DNA of 64,000 nt from Paraburkholderia solitsugae. Lineage in GTDB: Bacteria; Pseudomonadota; Gammaproteobacteria; Burkholderiales; Burkholderiaceae. The translations under genes were made by a program, and so were the position numbers. The DNA lies in contig NZ_WOEY01000042.1 in NCBI RefSeq assembly GCF_013177695.1, positions 43,534 to 107,533 of the forward strand, written 5' to 3'. How positions within the stretch are numbered: the stretch's first letter is position 1; each line of letters begins with the position of its first letter. The notes under the pieces were generated by a model. The model was not told the origin of the DNA, made no database searches, and was given only the letters and a program-made list of their open reading frames with translations. This document shows positions 1 through 9,717 of the stretch, piece after piece.

Positions 1-1592
1 GCACATTCATCTGCTCGAAGCGCCGGGAAGATGCCGGGCCCACCAACAACTGGATCGAACCGGCTGAGATGCGCGCGACGCTGGACGGCCTGTTCGATGG
101 CGCCATGCGCGGCCGCACCATGTACGTGGTGCCGTTCTCGATGGGGCCGCTCGGTTCGCCGATCGCGCACATCGGCGTCGAATTGAGCGATAGCCCATAT
201 GTCGTGACCAACATGCGCATCATGACGCGTATGGGCCGCAAGGTGTACGAGGTGCTGGGCGAAGACGGCGAGTTCGTGCCGTGTGTGCATTCGGTCGGCG
301 CGCCGCTCGCCGCGGGCGCGAAAGACGTGTCGTGGCCGTGCAACGACACCAAATACATCGTCCATTTCCCCGAATCGCGCGAAATCTGGAGCTATGGTTC
401 GGGCTACGGCGGCAATGCGCTGCTGGGCAAGAAGTGTTTCGCGCTGCGCATCGCCTCCACGATGGGCCGCGACGAAGGCTGGCTCGCCGAACACATGCTG
501 ATTCTCGGCGTGACGTCGCCGGAAGGGCAAAAACATCACGTTGCAGCTGCGTTTCCGTCAGCTTGCGGCAAGACCAACTTCGCCATGCTGATTCCGCCGG
601 CAGGCCTGAACGGCTGGAAAATCTCCACGATCGGTGACGATATTGCGTGGATCAAACCGGGTAAGGACGGCCGTCTGTACGCGATCAACCCTGAGGCAGG
701 GTATTTCGGCGTCGCGCCGGGCACGAGCGAAAAAACCAACTTCAACGCGATGGCCACGCTGAAGGAAAACGTCATCTTCACGAACGTCGCGCTGACGGAC
801 GACGGTGACGTCTGGTGGGAAGGCATGACCGACGAGCCGCCCGCGCACCTGATCGACTGGCAGGGCAAGGATTGGACGCCGGCGAGCGCGAAGGAGAGCG
901 GGCGCAAGGCCGCGCACCCGAACGCGCGCTTCACGGCACCGGCTTCGCAATGTCCGTCGATCGATGCCGACTGGGAGGACCCGGCGGGCGTCGCAATCGA
1001 CGCGTTCATTTTCGGCGGCCGCCGCTCGACCACCGTGCCGCTCGTCACCGAAGCGCGCAACTGGGTCGAAGGCGTCTACATGGCGGCGACCATGGGCTCG
1101 GAAACAACTGCGGCGGCGGCGGGGCAGCAGGGCGTAGTGCGCCGTGACCCGTTCGCGATGCTGCCGTTCTGCGGCTACAACATGAGCGACTACTTCGGGC
1201 ACTGGCTGAAAACCGGCGAGCGTCTCGAGAAACTGAACGCGAAGCTGCCGAAAATCTTCTGCGTCAACTGGTTCCGCAAGGGCGCGGACGGCAAGTTCGT
1301 CTGGCCGGGCTTCGGCGAGAACATGCGCGTGTTGAGCTGGGTGGTCGGGCGCGTCGAAGGCAAGGCGCAAGGTGAAGAACACACGTTCGGCATTTCGCCG
1401 CACTATGAAGACATCGACTGGCGCGGCCTGGATTTCAGCCGCGAGCAATTCCAACAGGTAATTTCCGTCGACGACGCGGCCTGGCGCGATGAACTCGCGC
1501 TACATGCCAAACTGTTTGACACATTGCAGCAAGGTCTGCCGCCGGCTTTGACGCAGACTAAACTCACGCTCGAAGGAAAACTCGCTGCCTGA
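1..1592 (+). CDS. pckG: Phosphoenolpyruvate carboxykinase (GTP), 5' end cut off by the window
   Basis: Cytosolic gluconeogenic enzyme converting oxaloacetate and GTP to phosphoenolpyruvate, CO2 and GDP. The reading frame is already open at base 3, where it encodes DAGPTNNW, a typical PckG N-terminal segment, so the true start lies upstream and roughly 90 residues of a family protein of about 620 are missing. Visible signatures are the P-loop with its reactive cysteine ([10 protein letters not shown]), the metal-binding GDDIAW, and [12 protein letters not shown] followed by [15 protein letters not shown]. The C-terminus is intact and ends just before a terminator, so it is the last gene of its transcript. 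The GTP-dependent family is clear and distinct from ATP-type PckA. Confidence 0.97.
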   Translation, partial: TFICSKRREDAGPTNNWIEPAEMRATLDGLFDGAMRGRTMYVVPFSMGPLGSPIAHIGVELSDSPYVVTNMRIMTRMGRKVYEVLGEDGEFVPCVHSVGAPLAAGAKDVSWPCNDTKYIVHFPESREIWSYGSGYGGNALLGKKCFALRIASTMGRDEGWLAEHMLILGVTSPEGQKHHVAAAFPSACGKTNFAMLIPPAGLNGWKISTIGDDIAWIKPGKDGRLYAINPEAGYFGVAPGTSEKTNFNAMATLKENVIFTNVALTDDGDVWWEGMTDEPPAHLIDWQGKDWTPASAKESGRKAAHPNARFTAPASQCPSIDADWEDPAGVAIDAFIFGGRRSTTVPLVTEARNWVEGVYMAATMGSETTAAAAGQQGVVRRDPFAMLPFCGYNMSDYFGHWLKTGERLEKLNAKLPKIFCVNWFRKGADGKFVWPGFGENMRVLSWVVGRVEGKAQGEEHTFGISPHYEDIDWRGLDFSREQFQQVISVDDAAWRDELALHAKLFDTLQQGLPPALTQTKLTLEGKLAA

Positions 1593-1616
1593 TAAGGTGA
1601 GTATTCACTTCGTACG

Positions 1617-1641
1617 AAAGCCGCCTTCGGGCGGCTTTTCA
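1617..1641 (+). terminator. Rho-independent terminator of pckG
   Basis: A perfect nine-base stem AAAGCCGCC / GGCGGCTTT closes a TTCG tetraloop and is followed by a short T-rich tract, about 25 bases after the pckG stop codon. Confidence 0.85.
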
Positions 1642-1933
1642 TTTCCGGTCCGACCCCGCATCGCGACTTTTTCCGATTCCGCAATGCGAGGTGACCTTTG
1701 CATCTGTTCGAACAAAAAAGACAGTGCAAGCTGCAGTGCAGCAGATTGTTGCTCTTGTCGGAACAATCGAGGTTCATGTCCTACATTGAGGGACACAGTC
1801 GCACAAATATCGACAATATTTCCGCTTTGGCGGGCAACTTCTGCACGATTTCGCGAGTCGTAGGAGAATTCCAAGTTCGCTTCACTGGTTTTCACTAATT
1901 GTCAGGAAGCAGTAACACGGCAGGAGTTGTCCC
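1642..1933 (+). other. pckG-lysR intergenic region with several dyads
   Basis: No gene is visible. The stretch is more AT-rich than its neighbours and holds the perfect palindrome TGTTCGAACA (1705-1714), the dyad GCTGCA-G-TGCAGC (1730-1742) and AATAT-cgaca-ATATT (1807-1821). It probably carries the promoter and operators of the LysR gene, which has AGGAG about ten bases before its ATG. I cannot place a convincing -35/-10 pair. Confidence 0.4.
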
Positions 1934-3034
1934 ATGGATCATTTGCAGTCGATGCGAGTTTTCGTCAAAGTGGCGGATCTCGGCAGTTTTGCCCGCGCTG
2001 CGAGCGCGATGGATATTTCCAACGCAGTTGCCACCCGTCACGTTGCCGATCTCGAAGGCCGTCTTGGTACGCGGCTGCTCAATCGCACAACCCGCAGCTT
2101 GTCCCTGACCGAATCCGGCCAGGTTTATCTTGAGCGCGCGCGCCAGATTCTCGACGAACTGGAAGACGTCGAGCAGATGGTGGTCGCGCGGAATCACGAA
2201 CCCGTCGGCACATTGCGAATCGTCGCACCGGTTGTGTTCGGGTTGCATAACCTTGCGCCCGTGCTGCAGACGTATGCAGAGCGCTATCCGAAAGTCATTC
2301 CCGATGTCACGCTGGTCGACCGTCAGGTCGATCTGGTCGAAGAAGGCTTCGACGTGGGCGTGGTGGTCACACGGCAGATGCGCAGCGCGAGCATTGTCAC
2401 GCGGCGTTTGACCACCGGTTGTATGACGGTGTGCGCGACGCCCGCGTATCTGGAAAAGCACGGCACGCCGACGCGTCCCGAACATCTGCTCGAGCATCCG
2501 TGCCTGAGCTTGCCGTCCGAGTATTGGGGCGACGAGCGTGTATTCACGGGCTCAGAAGGTGAAGTGCGCGTGCGTCCGTCCAACGTGATCGTGGCCAACA
2601 ACACGGAAATGCTGCGACAGTTCGCGCTGCTTGGCATGGGCATCGCGATTTTGCCGAGCTATCTGATCGGCCGTGACATGACGCGCGGCAGGCTCGTGCG
2701 TTTGCTCGGCGATTTCCGTTTGCCGCAGGTCGAGATCAACATCGCGTATCCGAGCCGTCGCCACTTGCCGGCAAAGGTGCGTACGTTCATCGATCATCTG
2801 GTCGAGCATTTCAGCCAGACGCCGAACAGTCTGCTCGGTGAGCAGTGGATCAAGGACGGCCTTGAGAGGCCTGCTACGTCCGCCGCGCTCGATGCCGCGA
2901 ACCTCATGCCGCCGGAAGCATTCGATGGCGCTGAGCCGCTGTCACGGCTGCTGGATAGCGAGTTATCGCCGATACCGAAGACGTTGGCAAAGACGACGAA
3001 TCGTCCACGGCCCACCGCGCTGTCGCCGCTGTAA
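1934..3034 (+). CDS. LysR-family transcriptional regulator
   Basis: DNA-binding regulator with an N-terminal winged helix-turn-helix (residues about 1-60; MDHLQSMRVFVKVADLGSFA, then TRHVADLEGRLGTRLLNRTT) and a periplasmic-binding-like effector domain to about residue 300. At 366 residues it is some 55-60 residues longer than a usual LysR protein; the extra C-terminal tail is proline- and serine-rich and matches no domain I know. The start is fixed by AGGAG about ten bases upstream. The effector and targets cannot be read from sequence. The neighbouring pckG is separated by its own terminator, so co-regulation is only a guess. Confidence 0.9.
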   Translation: MDHLQSMRVFVKVADLGSFARAASAMDISNAVATRHVADLEGRLGTRLLNRTTRSLSLTESGQVYLERARQILDELEDVEQMVVARNHEPVGTLRIVAPVVFGLHNLAPVLQTYAERYPKVIPDVTLVDRQVDLVEEGFDVGVVVTRQMRSASIVTRRLTTGCMTVCATPAYLEKHGTPTRPEHLLEHPCLSLPSEYWGDERVFTGSEGEVRVRPSNVIVANNTEMLRQFALLGMGIAILPSYLIGRDMTRGRLVRLLGDFRLPQVEINIAYPSRRHLPAKVRTFIDHLVEHFSQTPNSLLGEQWIKDGLERPATSAALDAANLMPPEAFDGAEPLSRLLDSELSPIPKTLAKTTNRPRPTALSPL

Positions 3035-3090
3035 CGATTCGGGCGAGGGTGCCGGCAGCGCTTGAGGTGAGCGCTATCTGGCCGACAAAT

Positions 3091-3127
3091 AAAAAGGCGC
3101 AGTCACGAAAGTGACTGCGCCTTTTTT
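3091..3127. terminator. Bidirectional terminator between lysR and topB
   Basis: A long perfect stem AAAAGGCGCAGTCAC-gaaa-GTGACTGCGCCTTTT has a run of A on its left and T on its right, so it can end transcription of the LysR gene on the plus strand and topB on the minus strand. Confidence 0.9.
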
Positions 3128-3183
3128 CAGGCAAGTTCGACGCTTGCCGGAAGCTGAATAACCTTCCGGCCCATGCGCCCGAT

Positions 3184-5862
3184 TTACGAGCCCGTCTTGC
3201 GCGCGACCGTTTTCTTGGCCGGCGCCTTCTTGGCAGCAGCGGTCTTCTTCGCAGCCGCAGTCTTCGTAGCGGGTGCTTTCTTGGCCGCGACCTTCTTGGC
3301 GGGCACCGCCTTCACGGCGACCGGTGCATCTTCGTCATCCGACTCCGGCGCTGCCTTGGCTGCCGCCTTGGCCGCCGCAGTCTTCGCCGCCGTCTTGGCG
3401 GACGGCTCCTTCTTCTCGAATTCGAAGCCGATCTTGCCGTCGTTTTGCTTGACGAGGAACGCCTTGAAGTTGCGGCCGGTACGCGACGACTTGAAGTTCG
3501 TCAGCAGGTCGGTGCGTCCTTCCTCAAGCAATTTCGCCATCTGCTCACGCGCGATTTCCTGCTGCAGAATCACCTTGCCCGAGCGGAAGTCGCAAGTCTT
3601 CGGATTCGCAACCGAGTTCTCGCAGACATAGCTCATGCCGTGTTCGAACACGCGGCCCTTGCACTTCGGGCACGCGCCGACCGCCTGCTGGTCGGAGAAG
3701 TCAGGCGGTTCGCCGTCTTCGCCGCCCGAGTCCTGACCGAAGTCGAATTCGAGCTTGTAGTTCTTGATCTCGTCATCGAGCGAGAGCTTGAGGATCGCGG
3801 AGAACGGGCGGCCCATCTTGCTGCGGAAACCCGACAGCGGACCGATCGTCTTGTTCTGCAGGAGCTCTTCAACTTCCGGAATTTCGAACTGACGTCCGCC
3901 CGGAATCTTCGAGATCGAGAACTCGCACTTCGAGCACGCGAAACGCCGGTAGTTTTCCTTCACCTGACCGCCGCAATTCGGACACGGCGTCTGCAACGTC
4001 GCGTAATCGCCCGGGATCGTGTCGGAATCGTACTCTTTCGCGCGCTTGACGATGGTCTGCGTCATGCGGGCGATTTCCTGCATGAACGCGTCGCGCGGCA
4101 GGTTGCCCCGCTCCATCTGCGAAAGCTTGTATTCCCACTCGCCCGTCAATTCCGGTGCGGTCAATTCCTTGACGCCGAGGCCGCGCAGCAGTGTCATCAA
4201 CTGGAACGCCTTGGCGGTCGGAATCAGATCGCGGCCTTCGCGGATCAGATACTTTTCGCCCAACAGCCCTTCGATGATGGCGGCGCGCGTGGCCGGCGTG
4301 CCGAGCCCCTTGGCCGCCATGGCTTCGCGCAATTCGTCGTCTTCGACCAGCTTGCCCGCGCCTTCCATGGCCGACAGCAAGGTCGCTTCGTTGTAGCGTG
4401 CGGGCGGTTTCGTCACCAGTTGCTGGGCGGCGATCTTGTCCGTCTTGACCTTCTCGTCCTTCTGCACCGGCACGAGGTTCGCGTCTTCGCCGCTGATTTC
4501 GCGGCCGTAGACCTGCAACCAGCCCGGTTCGACCAGCACCTTGCCTTCGGTCTTGAAGTGATGGCCGACCACTTCCGTGATCCGCGTCGTCACCCGGTAT
4601 TCGGCGGCCGGGAAGAACACTGACAGGAATCGCTTCACCACCAGGTCGTAGAGCTTCTGTTCCGGCTCGGACAGATTCTTCGGCGCTTGCGCCGTCGGGA
4701 TGATTGCGAAGTGGTCGCTGATCTTCGAGTTATCGAAGATGCGCTTGTTCGGCTTCACCCAGCCCTTGTCCAACACCTGCTTGGCATGCGGGAGATAGTT
4801 GTTGCTCTCCTTGAGCATGACCAGCGTTTCCTTGACCGTATCCATATAGTCTTCCGGCAACGCGCGCGCGTCGGTCCGGGGATAGGTCAGCACCTTATGC
4901 TTTTCGTACAGCGCCTGGGCGAGGCCGAGCGTGTTCTTGGCCGAGAAGCCGAAGCGGCCGTTGGCTTCACGCTGCAAGCTGGTCAGGTCGAACAGCGCCG
5001 GCGACAGTTGCGTGGACGGTTTCGATTCTTCCGTCACCGTGCCGATCTGGCCACGGCAGGCCGCGACGATCGTCTCAGCCGCGGGCAGCGCCCACAGACG
5101 CGAATCGCGTTTTTCCGGATCGAACTCGTCGCGCTTGAATTTCGGATCGAACCAGCGGCCTTCGTAGAAGCCGCCCGCACAGACGAAGTCCGCCTTCACT
5201 TCCCAATAATCGCGCGGCACGAAGCGGCGAATCTTTTCTTCGCGCTCAACGACGATCGACAGCGTCGGCGTCTGCACCCGCCCGACCGTGGTCAGGAAGA
5301 AGCCGCCGCCCTTGCTGTTGAACGCGGTCATGGCCCGCGTGCCGTTGATGCCGACCAGCCAGTCCGCTTCCGAGCGGCAGCGTGCCGCATCGGCGAGCGG
5401 CTGCATTTCTTCGTCGCTACGCAGACGGGCAAAACCGTCGCGGATCGAACCGGCTGTCATCGACTGAAGCCACAGGCGCTGCACCGGCTGCTTGGCTTTC
5501 GCGTGCTGCGCGATCAGGCGGAAAATCAGCTCGCCCTCGCGCCCCGCGTCACATGCGTTAATCAGACGGTCGATGTCTTTACGCTTGAGCAGCTTGGTCA
5601 GCACCTTCAGGCGCGACTCGCTCTTGGCGATCGGATTCAGATCGAAATGCGGCGGAATGACGGGCAAGTTGGCGAAACTCCACTTGCCGCGTTTGACTTC
5701 ATAGTCTTCGGGCGCGGCGATTTCCAGCAAGTGGCCGACTGCCGAGGAAAGCACGTAGTCGTCGCTTTCGTAGTATTCGTCATGCTTGGTAAAACCGCCC
5801 AAAGCGCGCGCGATGTCGTTCGCGACGGAAGGCTTTTCGGCGATGATCAGTGCTTTGGACAT
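3184..5862 (-). CDS. topB: DNA topoisomerase III
   Basis: Type IA topoisomerase that cuts and passes single DNA strands and helps decatenate replication and recombination intermediates. The N-terminal Toprim domain has EKPS (residues 9-12) and DAGREGE (105-111); the catalytic tyrosine is Tyr327 in LTYPRTDA, and RVQTPTL (195-201) is the usual IA signature. Two Cys-rich zinc-finger modules follow (CPNCGG...CSKC and CPKCKG...C). The 892-residue length exceeds E. coli TopB (about 650) because of the zinc fingers and a final Lys/Ala-rich tail of about 65 residues made of KKA/AAK steps, like a histone H1 tail. It is probably last in a dprA-thioredoxin-topB transcript ending at the 3091-3127 hairpin. 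Confidence 0.96.
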   Translation of the reverse strand: MSKALIIAEKPSVANDIARALGGFTKHDEYYESDDYVLSSAVGHLLEIAAPEDYEVKRGKWSFANLPVIPPHFDLNPIAKSESRLKVLTKLLKRKDIDRLINACDAGREGELIFRLIAQHAKAKQPVQRLWLQSMTAGSIRDGFARLRSDEEMQPLADAARCRSEADWLVGINGTRAMTAFNSKGGGFFLTTVGRVQTPTLSIVVEREEKIRRFVPRDYWEVKADFVCAGGFYEGRWFDPKFKRDEFDPEKRDSRLWALPAAETIVAACRGQIGTVTEESKPSTQLSPALFDLTSLQREANGRFGFSAKNTLGLAQALYEKHKVLTYPRTDARALPEDYMDTVKETLVMLKESNNYLPHAKQVLDKGWVKPNKRIFDNSKISDHFAIIPTAQAPKNLSEPEQKLYDLVVKRFLSVFFPAAEYRVTTRITEVVGHHFKTEGKVLVEPGWLQVYGREISGEDANLVPVQKDEKVKTDKIAAQQLVTKPPARYNEATLLSAMEGAGKLVEDDELREAMAAKGLGTPATRAAIIEGLLGEKYLIREGRDLIPTAKAFQLMTLLRGLGVKELTAPELTGEWEYKLSQMERGNLPRDAFMQEIARMTQTIVKRAKEYDSDTIPGDYATLQTPCPNCGGQVKENYRRFACSKCEFSISKIPGGRQFEIPEVEELLQNKTIGPLSGFRSKMGRPFSAILKLSLDDEIKNYKLEFDFGQDSGGEDGEPPDFSDQQAVGACPKCKGRVFEHGMSYVCENSVANPKTCDFRSGKVILQQEIAREQMAKLLEEGRTDLLTNFKSSRTGRNFKAFLVKQNDGKIGFEFEKKEPSAKTAAKTAAAKAAAKAAPESDDEDAPVAVKAVPAKKVAAKKAPATKTAAAKKTAAAKKAPAKKTVARKTGS

Positions 5863-6111
5863 GACTCGATGTGAGGTTGGTAGATCCGGGTTGATGGCCT
5901 TGAGTGCGCTTGAATTAGCGCGACCCTCGTTTGCGACCTTTGCGACCCAATAACGACCGCTTTATAGCACACGGCGCGAGAGCGGCGTGTCAAGTGCCAT
6001 AAAAAGCGCGCCATGATAATTGCGCACTCAGTAACTGGGCAAGCTGCGGAAAACGCGGCGTGTACCGCTTGCAACGCCCGTGCCGCAAGGTTCGGCGGCA
6101 GGTGGCCACAT

Positions 6112-6489
6112 TCACGCGACGGCCAGCGCGGGCCGCAGTTTGGGCGCGCCGCTGACGCCGGGCACGGCCGTCAGATCAGACAACATCCGTTCCACAATCG
6201 CCGCTTGCGGCAAAACCGTGCCAAAGAAACGTGTCGTTACCGAGTCTTCGATCAGGATGGTCGGGAAATTCTCGACATCCAGATCGTCGAAGCGGTCCGC
6301 ATGGGTTTCGATGTCAATCCATGCGAAACAGATCTCCGGATGCTTATCCGCCAGCCGGTTGAAGGCGTCCCGGTAGTCACGACAGGTCCCGCACCACTCC
6401 GCGCACAGGCAGGCGACGAACAGCGTGTCGGGTTCGTTGACGCGCTCGGCAATCCGGTCTTGGTCGGTGTCGAGATTCAGCGCGGGCAT
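6112..6489 (-). CDS. Thioredoxin-family protein
   Basis: Small (125 residues) cytoplasmic thioredoxin fold protein with the redox motif WCGTC in AEWCGTCRDY and the cis-proline segment NFPTI. Thr replaces the usual Pro in CGPC, which normally makes the active site more reducing or changes its partners. The start at 6489 (MPALNLD) is chosen because AAGGAA lies seven bases upstream; an upstream in-frame ATG would add 24 residues unlike a thioredoxin N-terminus. It sits 90 bases after dprA on the same strand and before topB. The partner is unknown; it is not the main TrxA by sequence. Confidence 0.85.
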   Translation of the reverse strand: MPALNLDTDQDRIAERVNEPDTLFVACLCAEWCGTCRDYRDAFNRLADKHPEICFAWIDIETHADRFDDLDVENFPTILIEDSVTTRFFGTVLPQAAIVERMLSDLTAVPGVSGAPKLRPALAVA

Positions 6490-6578
6490 GGTGGTTCCTT
6501 GCGTACTTTTATCAGGTGCTTTGGCGCGAATGTAGCATGGCCGATCCCGAATCGTGGTCAACCCTGGTCAATGCGGGG

Positions 6579-7838
6579 TCAGCCATGGGTCGCTCGCGTG
6601 AAGCGGCCGCCGGGCAGCGCGGTCACCTGGCCGGCGAGTTCGAGTTGCAGCAGCGTGTTTTGTAATGCCGCGTCCCCCATCTCGGTGCGGGTGGCAAGAA
6701 TTTCAAGCGTGGCGGGGGCATGGCCGAGTGCGTCGAGGAGTTGCAGCGCTTCGGCGCTCATGGCCGGCGGGGCAGTGGGTGATGCCGGCGCCGCCCTCAA
6801 TTCGGGCTGAATCGCACCTGATGCTGGCGTGGCTACCGGATCCGATTGATCTGCCACCGACGCCAGCCCCATTGAGGCATCCCGCCCGCCCGCGCCGTCC
6901 CAAAGAGCCGCCTGCTTGCTGGCGGTGTTCGTTGCCACGGGCTTGGCGAAGCCCAGTTCCTCCAGCACCTCATCGGGCGTTTCCACCAGCTTGGCGCCCT
7001 GCTTGATGATTCGATGACAACCGCGCGACAGCGGCGCGTGGATCGAGCCGGGCAACGCGAAGATATCGCGCCCCATTTCATTGGCGAGCCGAGCCGTGAT
7101 CAGCGAGCCCGAGCGCATGGCGGCCTCGACGATCACAACCCCGCTGACGAGGCCGGCGATCAAACGGTTCCGTTGCGGAAAATTGGCGGCGCGCGCCGGG
7201 GTGCCGAGCGGCCATTCCGAAAGGATCGCGCCTTGCGTTGCAATCTGCCGCGCCAGCGCGTGATGCGCGGCCGGATACACGATGTCCGCGCCGGTGCCGA
7301 TCACGGCTACCGTGCCGCCGACGCCTTCCAGTCCGCCCCGATGCGCGGCACCGTCGATACCCAGCGCCAGCCCCGACACGATCGTGACGGCGGCTTGTGA
7401 AAGCTCACGCGCGAAGCGCTCGGCGTCTTCAACGCCTTGCGGGGTCGCGCTGCGGCTGCCCACCAGGGCGACCGCCCGCGTGTGCAACAGATCCAGCCGA
7501 CCCTTTATATATAGTAGTGGCGGCGGATCGGGCATGGTGAGCAGCGTGGGCGGGTAGGCAGGATCGTCGAGTGTCACCAGGTGGTTGCCGGGTAGCTCGC
7601 GCCATGCAATGACCGCGTCGAGTCGCGCGTCGAAGTCTGGAATGTGCGGGGCCAGCACCGCGCGCGCCGCAGCCTCGCCCGCGATCTCGGCAAGCGCCTC
7701 GGGCGATTGATTGAAAATCGCTTCCGGCAGTCCCAAAGCGGCCAGCAGTAAACGCAGGGTAGCGGGTTTCAGCCCCGGCGCGAGCGAGAGCCGCAGCCAG
7801 GCGGCGAGTTCAATATCGGTTGCGGGCAAGGTACGCAT
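6579..7838 (-). CDS. dprA: DNA processing protein DprA (Smf)
   Basis: Binds incoming single-stranded DNA and loads RecA during natural transformation. The Rossmann core shows VALVGSRSATPQG, SGLALGIDGAAHRG, VIGTGADIVYP and PQRNRLIAGL, all family hallmarks. A variable linker leads to a C-terminal winged-helix domain (from about LQLLDALGH to the end). The start at 7838 (MRTLPATD) has GAGG about 12 bases upstream; ATG at 7883 and a longer frame to 8015 are possible but give non-conserved N-termini. It is divergent from def, as is common in betaproteobacteria. Its presence alone does not prove competence. Confidence 0.93.
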   Translation of the reverse strand: MRTLPATDIELAAWLRLSLAPGLKPATLRLLLAALGLPEAIFNQSPEALAEIAGEAAARAVLAPHIPDFDARLDAVIAWRELPGNHLVTLDDPAYPPTLLTMPDPPPLLYIKGRLDLLHTRAVALVGSRSATPQGVEDAERFARELSQAAVTIVSGLALGIDGAAHRGGLEGVGGTVAVIGTGADIVYPAAHHALARQIATQGAILSEWPLGTPARAANFPQRNRLIAGLVSGVVIVEAAMRSGSLITARLANEMGRDIFALPGSIHAPLSRGCHRIIKQGAKLVETPDEVLEELGFAKPVATNTASKQAALWDGAGGRDASMGLASVADQSDPVATPASGAIQPELRAAPASPTAPPAMSAEALQLLDALGHAPATLEILATRTEMGDAALQNTLLQLELAGQVTALPGGRFTRATHG

Positions 7839-8082
7839 TGACAGTCGATCCTCATACAGGGCCAGCGGGCAGGCGGGCGCCATGCTAAAATTTTCATCAT
7901 CCGAAATAACTGCAGCGCCGCGCCCACCCGCGCGGGCTCGTCGTTTAGCGCACGTGGCGCGTTGAATCGAACCGGTTCGACAGCCTCTATCCTCTGCGTA
8001 ACGCGATGCGCCCACAACCTGGCCGAATGGCCAACGCTAGCCTTCCACTGGTCAGCGGCGCCGAAAAAACACACTCAAGATC

Positions 8083-8586
8083 ATGGCTTTACTGAACATC
8101 CTCAATTACCCGGACAAGCGGCTGCACAAGATTGCGAAGCCGGTCGACGTGGTCAACGACCGCATCCGCCGGCTCGTCGCCGACATGGCCGAAACGATGT
8201 ACTCGGCGCCCGGCGTCGGTCTCGCCGCGACCCAGGTGGACGTGCATGAACGCGTGGTCGTGATCGACGTGTCGGAAACGCACGACGAACTGCTCGCTTT
8301 CATCAACCCGGAAATCATCTGGTCGAGCGACGAGAAGAAGCTCTCGGAAGAGGGCTGCCTCTCGGTGCCGGGCATTTACGACAACGTCGAGCGCGCTGAG
8401 AAAGTGCGCGTGCGGGCGCTGAACGAGAAGGGCGAAACCTTCGAGCTGGATTGCGAAGGCTTGCTGGCCGTGTGCATTCAGCACGAAATGGATCACCTGA
8501 TGGGCCGCGTGTTCGTCGAGTACCTGTCGTCGCTCAAGCAGACGCGCATCAAGAGCAAGATGAAGAAGCTCGCCCACGCGATGTAA
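8083..8586 (+). CDS. def: Peptide deformylase
   Basis: Iron/zinc hydrolase that removes the N-formyl group from nascent proteins. All three catalytic motifs are present: [13 protein letters not shown] (metal-ligand Cys) and QHEMDH (two metal His and the catalytic Glu). The 167-residue length is normal. The ribosome binding site is weak, but the N-terminus [14 protein letters not shown] is typical. fmt follows after 31 bases, so the formylation and deformylation enzymes share a transcript. Confidence 0.98.
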   Translation: MALLNILNYPDKRLHKIAKPVDVVNDRIRRLVADMAETMYSAPGVGLAATQVDVHERVVVIDVSETHDELLAFINPEIIWSSDEKKLSEEGCLSVPGIYDNVERAEKVRVRALNEKGETFELDCEGLLAVCIQHEMDHLMGRVFVEYLSSLKQTRIKSKMKKLAHAM

Positions 8587-8617
8587 TGCGCGTCCACCTC
8601 GCCTACCGCACCCCTTC

Positions 8618-9604
8618 ATGAGTCATTCGTTGCGCGTCATCTTTGCCGGTACGCCGGAGTTCGCCGCGGCCGCGCTGGCCGCGATCCACAGCGCCGGGTT
8701 TCCGGTGCCGCTGGTGCTGACCCAGCCCGACCGGCCCGCCGGACGCGGGATGAAATTGCAGGCGAGCCCGGTCAAGCGTTACGCGCAGGAGCATGGGCTT
8801 ACCGTGGCGCAGCCGCCTTCGCTGCGCCGCACCGGCAAATATCCGGCTGAAGCCGTCGCTGCGATTGACCAGTTGCACGCTACGCCCCACGACGTGATGG
8901 TGGTGGCTGCCTATGGCCTGATCCTGCCGCAGGAAGTGCTCGATATTCCGCTGCTGGGTTGCATCAACATTCACGCGTCGTTGTTGCCGCGCTGGCGCGG
9001 CGCCGCGCCGATCCACCGCGCGATCGAGGCGGGCGACGCTGAAACCGGCATCACGTTGATGCAGATGGACGTCGGTCTCGACACTGGCGCGATGATCTCT
9101 GAAGCACGCACGCAGATTTCGGACGACGACACCACGGCCACCCTCCACGACCGCCTCGCACAAGACGGCGCGAGACTGATCGTCGAAGCGCTGATCGAAC
9201 TCGAGCGCAGCGGCAAGCTGCCGGCAACGCCGCAGCCTGCAGACGGTGTGACCTACGCGGAAAAGATCGGCAAGCACGAAGCCGCGCTCGACTGGCGTAA
9301 GCCGGCCGCAGTCCTGGCGCGTCAGGTGCGCGCGTTCGACCCGTTCCCCGGCGGCGTGGGGACGCTGGAAGATGGCACGTCGATCAAAATCTGGGCAGCG
9401 GTCCCGCTCGAGGCGCAAGGCAACAAAGCGCCCGGCACGATCGCCGACGTCTCTCTCGAAGGCGTGGTGGTTGCCTGTGGCGAAGGCGCGCTGCGTCTCA
9501 CGCAACTGCAGAAACCCGGCGGCAAGCGCTTGCCGGTGCGTGAATTCCTGGCCGGCGCAACGCTGGCCCCGGGTCAGCGTTTCCAGCTTCCGGAAGCAAA
9601 ATAA
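8618..9604 (+). CDS. fmt: Methionyl-tRNA formyltransferase
   Basis: Transfers a formyl group from 10-formyltetrahydrofolate to initiator Met-tRNA. The N-terminal Rossmann domain has [10 protein letters not shown] and the catalytic block [17 protein letters not shown], with the downstream [10 protein letters not shown]; a C-terminal OB-like domain begins near residue 210. Its 328 residues fit the family. It lies directly after def in the usual def-fmt pair. Confidence 0.98.
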   Translation: MSHSLRVIFAGTPEFAAAALAAIHSAGFPVPLVLTQPDRPAGRGMKLQASPVKRYAQEHGLTVAQPPSLRRTGKYPAEAVAAIDQLHATPHDVMVVAAYGLILPQEVLDIPLLGCINIHASLLPRWRGAAPIHRAIEAGDAETGITLMQMDVGLDTGAMISEARTQISDDDTTATLHDRLAQDGARLIVEALIELERSGKLPATPQPADGVTYAEKIGKHEAALDWRKPAAVLARQVRAFDPFPGGVGTLEDGTSIKIWAAVPLEAQGNKAPGTIADVSLEGVVVACGEGALRLTQLQKPGGKRLPVREFLAGATLAPGQRFQLPEAK

Positions 9605-9717
9605 CCGTCTTGCGCAGACCTTGACCATCGTCCGTTCGGCCGATGGTCAAGACCCTCGCCGCAAGCCCGCGGCGCGTTAGAATCCTCTATGCAACGCCCC
9701 GCATTCCGAGGATCCCC

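Noticed and set aside
3173..3631. Hydrophobic Ala/Phe/Leu frame resembling a membrane protein
   Set aside because: It is the reverse complement of the Lys/Ala codon repeats in the topB tail.
4687..5874. 395-residue open frame on the plus strand
   Set aside because: Antisense to topB, Arg/His-rich, no motif and no ribosome site. The topB frame has full family conservation.
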